Assembly: GCF_019239235.1 (NCBI RefSeq)
Contig: NZ_JAAZTS010000007.1
Location: forward strand, 1 to 64,000
Direction: 5' to 3'
Source: Caecibacteroides pullorum
GTDB taxonomy: Bacteria; Bacteroidota; Bacteroidia; Bacteroidales; Bacteroidaceae
DNA length: 64,000 bases
Numbering within the stretch: position 1 is the first letter of the stretch; the number at the start of each line of letters is the position of its first letter. The notes under the pieces are model-generated. The model searched no databases. It worked only from the letters and a program-made list of their open reading frames with translations, and was not told the DNA's origin. Below are positions 16,594 to 24,898 of the stretch, piece by piece. A program made the position numbers and the translations under genes.

Positions 16594-18279
16594 ATGATAC
16601 ATGACCGTGTAATAAAGCCCCTCTATCCCTTGTGCGTGCTGGCAGTCTTGTTGTGGACCGCCTGCACCCATGCCGACTATTCCCGACGGATGGTCGAAGC
16701 CGACCGTGTGATGGACCTGTACCCCGACAGTGCCCTCCGCCTGTTGCAGGATATCTCTCCCTCGAATCTGGACGAGGGCGACCGCATGCGCCATCGGTTG
16801 CTGACGGTGGAGGCGGAGTGCCGTAACGGACAGATGCCGGCCAGCGACTCCTTGCTGTGGCCGGTCATCGGCTATTTCCATCAGGCAGGCGATGTCTTTT
16901 GGGAGGCGCGGGGCGAGTACAACCGCGGCTGCATCCTTTATCAGAATCATCGGCAGGCGGGGCAGGCGTTGGACATCTTCCAGCGGGTAAAGACACTGAT
17001 GGAACAATGTGGAAATACCTGGTGGCTTGGGCGGACGTATGGCCGCATGGCTTATATCTATCACAGTCAGGGGATGCTTTCGCAGGCTGATTCTCTCTAT
17101 TGCAAGGCGGAACAAATATGTGTGCAAGTGGGCGATACTGCATTGTGGCTTGAAATTTTAGAACGAAGGAGTATTTATCTGATTGCTAAAGGTGAGGATT
17201 GTTATAAGGGAGCAGAAACATTATTGTTAAAAGCTTATCGATTAGCTAATCATAAGCAATTAATAAATCATCAAAAGAAAAGTGTACTTACTTTGAGCCA
17301 GTTGTATAGCTATATGCAGGACGGTAGACGTGCCTTGCAATTTGCTCGTGAGGCTTGGAGGCTGGAATCGGATACCGCACGGAGGTATATGTCCAGTTTG
17401 CTGATAGGTGAGGCTCATTATAAACTGAATCATTATGACTCCGCTATGGTTTGGCTGGAAAGGACGGTTGTGTGCCGTCCTTCTCTGGCTGTTCGTTCGG
17501 CAGCCTATATGCGTTTGGCTGATATTGCCGAAGAACTGGGAGATGTGGAAAAAGCATTGATGTATCAGAAAAAATATCAGCAGGCGGAATATGACCTTGC
17601 CGGGCGGGCACAGCAGGTGGCCGAGATCCGATTAACGGAACAGGATCAGGCACATCAGCAGGAACAGGCGCAAATGAAGCGGCTGATTCTGATTTGTTTG
17701 GCGGCGATTGGTGTATTGGCTGTTTGTATTGTGCTGTTGTTGGGATGGCGGATCAGGGAGCGGAAACGCCGCCGCAGGCAGATGGATACGTTGATGAAGT
17801 ACTGGTGGCAGGAACATTGGATACTCTTGTCCGCAGAACCGTCGGCGGCCGAACCGGAAGTGAGGCTTCTGCCTCCTCCTGCGGAACGGGAGGAACAGTC
17901 GGCGTTCAACTTCGACAACCTGTCGGCTTGTCTGCAGGAGACGGAACCGTACGCCAAAGCCAAACGTATCCTGGCTCATTATAAATCGTATGCGGACTAT
18001 GAGGAACACTTCACCGTGGAAGATCAGGACCAGCTGCTTCATTACATCGACCTTTATACCGACGGATTCATCACCCGACTGAAGAAGAAGGCTTCGCTTT
18101 CGGAGAACGACCTCCGCTTTTGCGGGCTTCATCTGTTAGGATGGTCCACTCAGGAGATTGCCGTCCTGCTGGAAAAAGACCGCTCCGGTGTGTACAAGCG
18201 GCAGAAACGTCTCCTGCATCAATATTTCCCGGATGCGGGCGACGAAAAGCTGGAAAAGGTGTTGAAAAGCATCAAATAG
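16594..18279 (+). CDS. membrane-tethered TPR protein with C-terminal HTH-like domain
   Basis: A 561-residue protein (start MIHDRVIKPLYPLCVLAVLLWTAC; the longer frame from 16537 is less likely). The N-terminus has a lipobox-like LLWTAC. Residues about 30-350 are tetratricopeptide-like helices (RRMVEADRVMDLYPDSALRL, YGRMAYIYHSQGMLSQADSL). A single transmembrane helix follows at about 365-385 (LICLAAIGVLAVCIVLLLGW), then a basic stretch and a cytoplasmic tail ending in an HTH-like segment (LGWSTQEIAVLLEKDRSGVY, KRQKRLLHQYF). Bacteroidetes use this plan for one-component regulators that sense outside and bind DNA inside; the signal is unknown. The predicted -7 box (16579-16586) lies so close to ATG 16594 that the message could be nearly leaderless. 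Confidence 0.82.
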   Translation: MIHDRVIKPLYPLCVLAVLLWTACTHADYSRRMVEADRVMDLYPDSALRLLQDISPSNLDEGDRMRHRLLTVEAECRNGQMPASDSLLWPVIGYFHQAGDVFWEARGEYNRGCILYQNHRQAGQALDIFQRVKTLMEQCGNTWWLGRTYGRMAYIYHSQGMLSQADSLYCKAEQICVQVGDTALWLEILERRSIYLIAKGEDCYKGAETLLLKAYRLANHKQLINHQKKSVLTLSQLYSYMQDGRRALQFAREAWRLESDTARRYMSSLLIGEAHYKLNHYDSAMVWLERTVVCRPSLAVRSAAYMRLADIAEELGDVEKALMYQKKYQQAEYDLAGRAQQVAEIRLTEQDQAHQQEQAQMKRLILICLAAIGVLAVCIVLLLGWRIRERKRRRRQMDTLMKYWWQEHWILLSAEPSAAEPEVRLLPPPAEREEQSAFNFDNLSACLQETEPYAKAKRILAHYKSYADYEEHFTVEDQDQLLHYIDLYTDGFITRLKKKASLSENDLRFCGLHLLGWSTQEIAVLLEKDRSGVYKRQKRLLHQYFPDAGDEKLEKVLKSIK

Positions 18280-18405
18280 CCCCGTTCCACACTTTTCCAC
18301 CTAAAAAAGTTTGTGGAAACCCGAAAATTCCACAAAAATTCCACAAATCCGGTGATTTCAAAGGGCTAATTTTGGAGTATTAAAAGCAAAATACATAGTT
18401 AACAA

Positions 18406-19608
18406 ATGAAGGCATTGATTCTATTTTTAATTTCTTTATGGACGGGAAATTCCTTTGCTCAAACCTCTGTAGAAAAGAATGAGGGAGGAACCACTATTGT
18501 AAAGCTGTATCTGGACGACTATGTTTGTAGTGAAAGTCAGTGGGTTTATTTACATGGTTATAAGGACTGGGTTTCCGGAAACGAATGTACGATTTTCGAT
18601 TCTGTATTTGTTGCCCAAGGAGAGCATGTCGTCCAATTGCAAACATATATTCCAGAAGCCCAAGCCGTGAATATTCTTTTTGAGAAACAAGGACCACTCA
18701 ATATGCAGCTGGCGATAGAACCGAATTCCAGTTTGGGGATAACTGTGTGTGAAGAGGATGGTGATGTTTCCATCTTTAAAAGAGCTGGGCAAGGTGGTTC
18801 GTTAAATAACCGTTTACATGATTTCCTGAAAGAAAGATCGGAATATTTACGGCGAATCGGAACATTGCATCAAGAGAAAAAAGCAGAGGAAGCACAACGT
18901 TTGGAAAGAAATACCTTTGAAAAACGGTGTACGATGCTGTTGAATGCTGATGTGGCGGAAGAAGCTTATGAAATGGCCGTTTGCTTGAAGATTGATTTTC
19001 GTTCTTATTCAGAGGAAGTTGCTGATATATTAGAGCAAATTGCTTTAAAGTTTCCTACGTCAGGTTTGATTCAAGAGTATATGCATAAGAAAAAGGGCTT
19101 ACCTGCAACTGCAGAAGCTCGAAAATGTTCTTTGCGTATACAGGAGTTAAGGAAAAAAAGGAAAGACATCCTATTTTATCCTCAAAAGATTGGCGATGAA
19201 TTGATTTTGTCTTTTCCAGATGCTATGGGAAATGAACTTACTACTGATCATCGTGCTGAGGATTTTGTACTGATAGATTTTTGGGCAAGTTGGTGTGTAC
19301 CTTGTAGAAAGGAAATGCCTGATATAAAGAAAGTTCAAGAGCAATATGGTAAGCGGTTACTTGTTTATGCCATTTCTTTGGATACGGATAGAAAAGCCTG
19401 GCAGGCAGCTATTGGTAAAGATGGTACCGGAAGTTTTGTACATGTAATCGGTACGTATCCCAACGGACAACCTACACAAAATATGAAACGAATGCGAGTG
19501 CATTCCATTCCGAAGAATTTGCTTCTTGATAAGAACCAACGTATTATCGCTAAAGATTTGCATGGCGATGAACTGATGCAATTGTTGGACAGTCTGATGA
19601 ACCAATAA
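18406..19608 (+). CDS. TlpA-like thiol-disulfide protein (first of pair)
   Basis: A 400-residue exported protein with signal peptide MKALILFLISLWTGNSFA. The N-terminal ~110 residues form a DUF4369-like beta domain, then comes a helical linker (about 130-260), then a thioredoxin fold with the redox motif WASWCVPCRKEMP (C297 and C300). Such proteins reduce or exchange disulfides in the periplasm and are frequent in Bacteroidetes. It lies 7 bases ahead of a paralogue and downstream of the TPR regulator. The upstream 126 bases include TTTGTGGAA (18310-18318), which can pair with either of two TTCCACAAA copies (18328 and 18339). Confidence 0.9.
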   Translation: MKALILFLISLWTGNSFAQTSVEKNEGGTTIVKLYLDDYVCSESQWVYLHGYKDWVSGNECTIFDSVFVAQGEHVVQLQTYIPEAQAVNILFEKQGPLNMQLAIEPNSSLGITVCEEDGDVSIFKRAGQGGSLNNRLHDFLKERSEYLRRIGTLHQEKKAEEAQRLERNTFEKRCTMLLNADVAEEAYEMAVCLKIDFRSYSEEVADILEQIALKFPTSGLIQEYMHKKKGLPATAEARKCSLRIQELRKKRKDILFYPQKIGDELILSFPDAMGNELTTDHRAEDFVLIDFWASWCVPCRKEMPDIKKVQEQYGKRLLVYAISLDTDRKAWQAAIGKDGTGSFVHVIGTYPNGQPTQNMKRMRVHSIPKNLLLDKNQRIIAKDLHGDELMQLLDSLMNQ

Positions 19609-19615
19609 ATAGGAT

Positions 19616-20824
19616 ATGTTTTTAATGCTTATGAGAAAATTACTTTGTAATCTGTTGTTTATCTTCCTCTTGTTAGTTCTGTCCGCCTATTCGTCGGGCA
19701 GTAAGGATGAAAAGAAAAACGTAGAAATCACTTTGTTTCTGGATAAAGACATGACCGAGGTAGGGCAGAATGTGTTTGTATGGTCTTTCATATCTGGGAA
19801 CGAACAGCGGATATGGGACTCTGTGTATGTGGCTCCTCATTCGGATTCGGTTACTTTGCGGGCCTATACTCCTGCAGGTAATTATTTTAAGGTAATCTTT
19901 GACAAGATAGGACCGAGTTCTTTGAATGTGTATGCCAATCCAGGCGATCGGGTGAAAATGCGTGTGGGAAGCAGAGACCGGAATACGGTGTTCAAGAAGG
20001 CAGAAGAAGGTGATTTTCATAATGATTGTGTTGAAAGTATTCTGTCGAAGCGTCCCGATTGGATTAAGAAGCATGAGGCGGACGAATTGGAAAATGAGGA
20101 CAGTATCTGTTACTACAACCGGAAATTGATAGAGGCTTATAAGGATGAGATTTATCATGCAAAGTCTCCCTATTTGGCCTTTTCGGGAGTTGGTATGATC
20201 GATATGTATTTCGAAGATATCGTGACTTCGGATTCCATCCGTTATTTCAAGAATTATGTAATGGAACGGTATCCTGATGATCCGCGTGCACAGTCCGATT
20301 ATGCACACGATCCTTCGCCGGAAGGTCTTGTGCAAGCCAATAAGATTAAGGAAATAAATATGCGCCGCAACATCAATGAAAATGTTCTGAGAAATACAAA
20401 GCTTGGCAACCGCTTGAAGCTTGCTTTGCGGAATGTGGACGGGAAAGTCGTTTCGTTGGACGATTTGCCGGATACGGCTTATATGTATGTGGACATTTGG
20501 GCCAGCTGGTGCGGTCCTTGCCGGAGACAGTTCCCCACTATCAAGAAAGTGCATGAGAAATATGCAGGCTCTCTGACCGTCTACGCCATTTCCATTGATT
20601 TGAACCACACGTTGTGGAAAGAAGCGATTGCCAAAGACGGGACGGAGGATTTTGTACATGTGACAGGGGCAAATAACTTGCGGGAAGTGGTGCCGGAAGT
20701 ACGTTTGTTGGGTATCGAAAGAATCCCGCGCAATTTCCTGTTGGATAAGCAGAAAAAGATTATCGCTGTTGATTTGACGGGCGATGAACTGATGCAGCGA
20801 ATGGATAGCTTGGTGGGGAAATAA
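19616..20824 (+). CDS. TlpA-like thiol-disulfide protein (second of pair)
   Basis: A 402-residue paralogue of the preceding protein with the same plan: hydrophobic N-terminus (LLCNLLFIFLLLVLSAYS), beta domain, helical linker, and a C-terminal thioredoxin fold with WASWCGPCRRQFP (C299 and C302). Three in-frame ATGs (19616, 19625, 19631) are possible; AGGA at 19611-19614 is better spaced for 19625. The two proteins share the C-terminal ending (DLTGDELMQRMDSLVGK here), so they arose by duplication and may act on different partners. Confidence 0.9.
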   Translation: MFLMLMRKLLCNLLFIFLLLVLSAYSSGSKDEKKNVEITLFLDKDMTEVGQNVFVWSFISGNEQRIWDSVYVAPHSDSVTLRAYTPAGNYFKVIFDKIGPSSLNVYANPGDRVKMRVGSRDRNTVFKKAEEGDFHNDCVESILSKRPDWIKKHEADELENEDSICYYNRKLIEAYKDEIYHAKSPYLAFSGVGMIDMYFEDIVTSDSIRYFKNYVMERYPDDPRAQSDYAHDPSPEGLVQANKIKEINMRRNINENVLRNTKLGNRLKLALRNVDGKVVSLDDLPDTAYMYVDIWASWCGPCRRQFPTIKKVHEKYAGSLTVYAISIDLNHTLWKEAIAKDGTEDFVHVTGANNLREVVPEVRLLGIERIPRNFLLDKQKKIIAVDLTGDELMQRMDSLVGK

Positions 20825-20865
20825 AGAAATCGAGGAAAAAGCCCTGTTGTTTGTTAGTTTTTTCT

Positions 20866-20898
20866 TACTTTTGTCCCAATATGCGCTTATGGGCGCAT
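20866..20898 (+). promoter_or_regulatory. -7 box and leader hairpin ahead of metF
   Basis: TACTTTTG (20866-20873) is a -7 box. Just after it, ATGCGC (20881-20886) and GCGCAT (20893-20898) form a 6-bp inverted repeat at the predicted transcript start. No SAM riboswitch is recognisable in the short leader. Confidence 0.45.
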
Positions 20899-20928
20899 CG
20901 CAGAATAACTAAACAAACGGCATAGCCA

Positions 20929-21882
20929 ATGAAAGTAGTAGACTTGATAAACAGTAACCAGCATACCGCCTTCTCCTTCGAGGTACTTCCACCTCTGAAG
21001 GGGACAGGCATCGAGAAGCTGTACGCCACCATAGACCTCCTGCGCGAGTTCGACCCCAAATACATCAATATCACCACCCACCGGAGCGAGTATGTCTATC
21101 AGGAACTGGGCAACGGACTTTACCAGCGGAAGCGCCTGAGACGCAGACCGGGCACGGTAGCCGTGGCGGCAGCCATACAGAACAAATACGGACTGACTAC
21201 GGTTCCCCACTTGTTGTGCAGCGGATTTACGCGCGAGGACACGGAGTATGTCCTGCTGGATCTTCAGTTCCTGGGTATCACCGACCTGCTGGTGCTTCGC
21301 GGCGACAAGGCGAAGCACGAGGCGCGCTTTGTGCCCGAAGAGGGCGGGTATTCACATGCCATCGAACTGGAAGAACAGATCAACCGTTTCAACCAGGGCA
21401 TCTTCGAGGATGGAAGTCCGATGACCGTGACGCGCACGCCCTTCAGCTACGGCGTAGCCTGTTATCCCGAGAAACATGACGAGGCTCCCAACCTGGAGAG
21501 CGACCTGATGTGGCTGAAACGGAAGGTGGATGCCGGTGCGCAGTATGCCGTGACGCAGTTGTTCTATGACAACAATCGTTACTTCGACTTCGTGGAGCGT
21601 GCCCGCAAGGCGGGTATTACGGTGCCTATCATACCGGGCATCAAGCCCTTGAAACGCGCTGCACAGTTGAGCATTATCCCCAAGACATTCAAGGTGGACA
21701 TTCCACAGGAACTGGCTGAGGAAGTGGAGCGTTGCAAGGACGACGAACAGGTGAAACAGGTGGGCATCGAGTGGTGCGTGCGCCAATGTCGCGAGCTGAT
21801 GGCCCACGGTGTGCCGAGCCTGCATTTCTATTCTGTGGCGGCTGAAGACAGCATACGCGAGGTGGCGAAACAGATTTTTTAA
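20929..21882 (+). CDS. metF: methylenetetrahydrofolate reductase
   Basis: A 317-residue FAD enzyme that reduces 5,10-methylene-THF to 5-methyl-THF for methionine synthesis in the cytoplasm. Family segments are visible: FSFEVLPPLKGTGIEKL, FDPKYINITTHRS, TVPHLLCSGFTREDTE, LLVLRGDKAKHE and the late AQYAVTQLFYDNNRYFDFVE. IPIIPGIKPL is the usual C-terminal strand. Length and motifs fit bacterial MetF. Together with metA at 57140 the window holds two methionine-pathway genes, though not adjacent. Confidence 0.95.
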   Translation: MKVVDLINSNQHTAFSFEVLPPLKGTGIEKLYATIDLLREFDPKYINITTHRSEYVYQELGNGLYQRKRLRRRPGTVAVAAAIQNKYGLTTVPHLLCSGFTREDTEYVLLDLQFLGITDLLVLRGDKAKHEARFVPEEGGYSHAIELEEQINRFNQGIFEDGSPMTVTRTPFSYGVACYPEKHDEAPNLESDLMWLKRKVDAGAQYAVTQLFYDNNRYFDFVERARKAGITVPIIPGIKPLKRAAQLSIIPKTFKVDIPQELAEEVERCKDDEQVKQVGIEWCVRQCRELMAHGVPSLHFYSVAAEDSIREVAKQIF

Positions 21883-21896
21883 ATGGAAAATTGAGA

Positions 21897-23018
21897 ATGT
21901 TCGGTTTCGAGGATGTCATAGGGCAAAAGGATGTGGTCGGCCGTCTGAAAGCGGAGGTGGAGCAGGGGCGTACGGCCCATGCACTGCTGTTGACGGGGCC
22001 GAGGGGAGCGGGAAAGCTGCCTTTGGCGCTGGCGCTGGCACGGCGTCTGTGCTGCATGCACCCCGAAGGCGGGGAAGCTTGTGGACAGTGTGTCTCGTGT
22101 CGTCAGTGGGAAAAACTGGCTCATCCTGACGTACATTTTGTCTTTCCCATCGTGAACAACAAGAAGGTGAGCGACGACTACCTGCCCTTGTGGCGGAAGA
22201 TGCTCATGGAAAGTACCTATACCGACCTGGGGCACTGGATGGAACTGATAGACGCCGGAAATACGCAACCTTTGATTTATGCTCCCGAAAGCGACCAGAC
22301 ATTTCGTAAACTGAGTCTGAAGTCCAGCCAAGGCGGATGGAGGGTCGTTGTGGTGTGGTTGCCCGAACGCATGAACGAGGCTTGCGCCAACAAGATGTTG
22401 AAGTTGCTGGAAGAACCGCCCGAGCGGACTGCTTTCCTGATGGTGAGCGAAGAGCCCGAACGGTTGCTGCCTACCATCGTGAGCCGCACGCAGCGTATCT
22501 ACGTGCCCCGCATTGAGGAAGAGGATATGGTCCGTGTATTGACAACCCGATACGGACAGACCGAGGAAGAGGCGCATTCGATGGCTCACAGGGCTGACGG
22601 AAGTTTCCTGAAGGTGCTGGAAATGATGGGGCAGAGCGGCGAGCAGGCTTTGTGTTTCGAACTTTTTACCCGGCTGATGCGTCTGGCCTGGCAGCGTGAC
22701 ATACGTGGCATGAAGGCCTGGAGTGAGCAGGTGGCTGTCTTGGGGCGTGAACGGCAGAAGATGTTTCTGGAATATGCCCAGCGGATGGTACGTGAGAATT
22801 TTATTGCAAACTTCCACCGGGGAGAAATGAACTATATGGGACCTGACGAACAGCAGTTTGCTACGCGTTTTGCTCCTTTCGTCAACGAGCGGAACATCGT
22901 CGGGATGACCGACCTGCTCGGTAAGGCTCAGGAACACATCCAGCAGAATGTGAATCCGCGAATGGTGTTCTTCGATCTGATACTGAACATGACGGTGCTG
23001 ATTAAAATGAAAAATTGA
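21897..23018 (+). CDS. holB: DNA polymerase III delta' subunit
   Basis: A 373-residue clamp-loader subunit (start MFGFEDVIGQ; an upstream in-frame TTG is less likely). It has the RFC box GPRGAGKLPLALALARRLCC, in which the Thr/Ser after the P-loop lysine is Leu, and a zinc module with GEACGQCVSCRQW. ANKMLKLLEEPPERTAFLMV and TIVSRTQRIYVPR match the clamp-loader core (SRC-like motif: SRT). It helps load the beta clamp during replication. The gene starts 14 bases after metF within an AT-rich AATGGAAAATTGAGAATG repeat and precedes the PSP1 gene, probably one transcript. Confidence 0.92.
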   Translation: MFGFEDVIGQKDVVGRLKAEVEQGRTAHALLLTGPRGAGKLPLALALARRLCCMHPEGGEACGQCVSCRQWEKLAHPDVHFVFPIVNNKKVSDDYLPLWRKMLMESTYTDLGHWMELIDAGNTQPLIYAPESDQTFRKLSLKSSQGGWRVVVVWLPERMNEACANKMLKLLEEPPERTAFLMVSEEPERLLPTIVSRTQRIYVPRIEEEDMVRVLTTRYGQTEEEAHSMAHRADGSFLKVLEMMGQSGEQALCFELFTRLMRLAWQRDIRGMKAWSEQVAVLGRERQKMFLEYAQRMVRENFIANFHRGEMNYMGPDEQQFATRFAPFVNERNIVGMTDLLGKAQEHIQQNVNPRMVFFDLILNMTVLIKMKN

Positions 23019-23037
23019 GAATTGAAAATTATACATT

Positions 23038-24384
23038 ATGACTGATTTTACACTACATAACGGAAGCGGGCGGCTTTGCCTCCGCAGTTGCGGACGGCAG
23101 GACAGGCAGCTGAATACGTATGACTGGCTGGCAGACATTCCCGGCAATGAAGCCGAGTCGGAGTATGTCGAAGTGCAGTTCAAGAATACGAGGAAAGGCT
23201 ATTTCCGCAACTCCAACCGCCTGGAACTGGCGAAAGGAGATATTGTGGCGGTTGAGGCTACACCTGGCCACGATATCGGTGTCGTGACTTTGACCGGCCG
23301 CCTTGTACCCCTGCAGATGAAGAAAACCGGAGTGCGCAACGAAGCCGATATCCGCCGTATCTACCGTAAGGCTAAAGCGGCTGATATGGAGAAGTATGCT
23401 GAGGCCAAGGCGCGCGAGCATTCTACCATGATACGTGCCCGGCAAATAGCACTCAGCCTGGGGCTGGACATGAAAATCGGTGACGTGGAGTATCAGGGCG
23501 ACGGTAATAAGGCCATCTTCTATTATATAGCCGAAGGTCGTGTGGATTTCCGTCAGCTCATCAAGGTGCTGGCCGAGGCTTTCAGGGTACGTATCGAAAT
23601 GAAACAGATCGGAGCCCGTCAGGAGGCCGGACGCATTGGAGGCATAGGACCCTGTGGCCGTGAGTTGTGCTGTGCCACGTGGATGACCAGTTTTGTATCT
23701 GTCTCTACAGGAGCCGCACGCTATCAGGACATTTCGCCCAATCCGCAGAAGCTGGCCGGGCAATGTGCCAAACTGAAATGTTGCCTCAACTATGAGGTGG
23801 ATGTCTATGTCGAAGCTCAGAAACGATTGCCCAGCAAGGAGATTACGCTGCGTACCAAGGATGCCGAGTGGTTCTACTTTAAGGCGGATATTCTGGCCGG
23901 ACAGGTGACCTATTCGAGCGATAAGTCTATTCCTGCCAACTTGGTTACCATTCCTGCCCGCCGTGCTTTTGAGGTAATCAATATGAATCGCAAAGGAGCG
24001 GCGCCTGATACGTTGGCAGAAGCGGATAATGAAAAGAAGCAGGTTTCGGCCGACTTGTTGGAACAGGAAAGCGTGACCCGCTTTGATCGCAACCGCAAAG
24101 GAAAGGGGGGCAACGAAAACAAAGGTGGCGGAAACGGAGAAGGCAAGAAGAAAAAGAAGAAAAATAAAGGAGGCGGTGATGTACTGGCTCAAGAAGCAAA
24201 GCAGGAAGGAACCGCACAGGCTCCGGTAGAGGCCAAGAAAGAAAATAAAGAGGCCTCGACAGAAAAAACGGCCGAACCTTCACGCTCGAAAAACCGCCGC
24301 AACAGGTCGAAAAAAAACGCCAAGCCTGCGGTTAAGAATGATGGCAAGCGGGAAGAAAAAGGAAGCGGTAATGCACAAGGTTGA
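23038..24384 (+). CDS. PSP1 domain protein (RicT-like)
   Basis: A 448-residue cytoplasmic protein. The PSP1 domain spans about 30-280: VEVQFKNTRKGYFRN, then YIAEGRVDFRQLIKVLAEAF, IGARQEAGRIGGIGPCGREL (three cysteines follow: CGRELCC), CAKLKCCLNYE. The cysteine set resembles RicT proteins that bind an iron-sulfur cluster and aid RNA processing in Firmicutes. The last ~130 residues are a low-complexity Lys/Glu/Asn tail (GKKKKKKNKGGG) typical of Bacteroidetes members, probably nucleic-acid binding. The gene overlaps gldH by 14 bases. Confidence 0.9.
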   Translation: MTDFTLHNGSGRLCLRSCGRQDRQLNTYDWLADIPGNEAESEYVEVQFKNTRKGYFRNSNRLELAKGDIVAVEATPGHDIGVVTLTGRLVPLQMKKTGVRNEADIRRIYRKAKAADMEKYAEAKAREHSTMIRARQIALSLGLDMKIGDVEYQGDGNKAIFYYIAEGRVDFRQLIKVLAEAFRVRIEMKQIGARQEAGRIGGIGPCGRELCCATWMTSFVSVSTGAARYQDISPNPQKLAGQCAKLKCCLNYEVDVYVEAQKRLPSKEITLRTKDAEWFYFKADILAGQVTYSSDKSIPANLVTIPARRAFEVINMNRKGAAPDTLAEADNEKKQVSADLLEQESVTRFDRNRKGKGGNENKGGGNGEGKKKKKKNKGGGDVLAQEAKQEGTAQAPVEAKKENKEASTEKTAEPSRSKNRRNRSKKNAKPAVKNDGKREEKGSGNAQG

Positions 24385-24898
24385 TGTAATGCGGCTTGTG
24401 GCGGCAACGGCAGCCGTAATCCTGTTGACGGCTTGTGGAGAAAACGTCGTGTATAGCCATTATGAGGCTGTAGAGGGCAGGGGGTGGAGAAAGAACGACA
24501 CCCTGTCCTTTACAACCACTGTTACGGTTCCCGACAAAAGCCTGGATGTCTATGTGGATGTGCGTCATGGCAATAATTATCCTTACCGCAATCTGGCTCT
24601 GTCATTGACCAGCATGTTGTCTTCTCCGGCGGATTCTCTTGTCCGTACAGATACCTTGCGATTGATGCTGGCCGATAGCGAAGGACGGTGGACAGGAGAA
24701 GGGTTTGCCAATCTTTATCATAACGCATCCTATGTGACGACGGTTCGGCTGGATACACCTGCCACTTGCCGTTTTGTCCTGTTGCCAGTTATGCAAGACT
24801 CACTTCTGCAAGGCGTGAGCGATGTTGGAGTCAGGATGGTTATCTCATCCTCTTCCCACGCCCCGCATCGATCCGCAGGAATACGAACAGCAGAATAG
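24371..24898 (+). CDS. gldH: gliding motility lipoprotein GldH
   Basis: A 175-residue lipoprotein: MHKVDVMRLVAATAAVILLTACGE (lipobox LTAC), then VYSHYEAVEGRGWRKNDTLS, YVDVRHGNNYPYRNLALSLT and GVSDVGVRMVIS, matching GldH. The ATG at 24371 gives a proper signal peptide; the longer frame does not. Non-gliding Bacteroides keep GldH, probably in envelope or type IX-related assembly. The frame runs 59 bases past the stop codon of the convergent rodA gene, so the last ~20 codons are antisense to the rodA 3' end. Confidence 0.88.
   Translation: MHKVDVMRLVAATAAVILLTACGENVVYSHYEAVEGRGWRKNDTLSFTTTVTVPDKSLDVYVDVRHGNNYPYRNLALSLTSMLSSPADSLVRTDTLRLMLADSEGRWTGEGFANLYHNASYVTTVRLDTPATCRFVLLPVMQDSLLQGVSDVGVRMVISSSSHAPHRSAGIRTAE

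Noticed and set aside
18284..18350. DnaA-box cluster suggested by repeated TTCCACA
   Set aside because: The motifs lack the TTATCCACA consensus and there is no replication gene context; treated as a possible alternative hairpin only.
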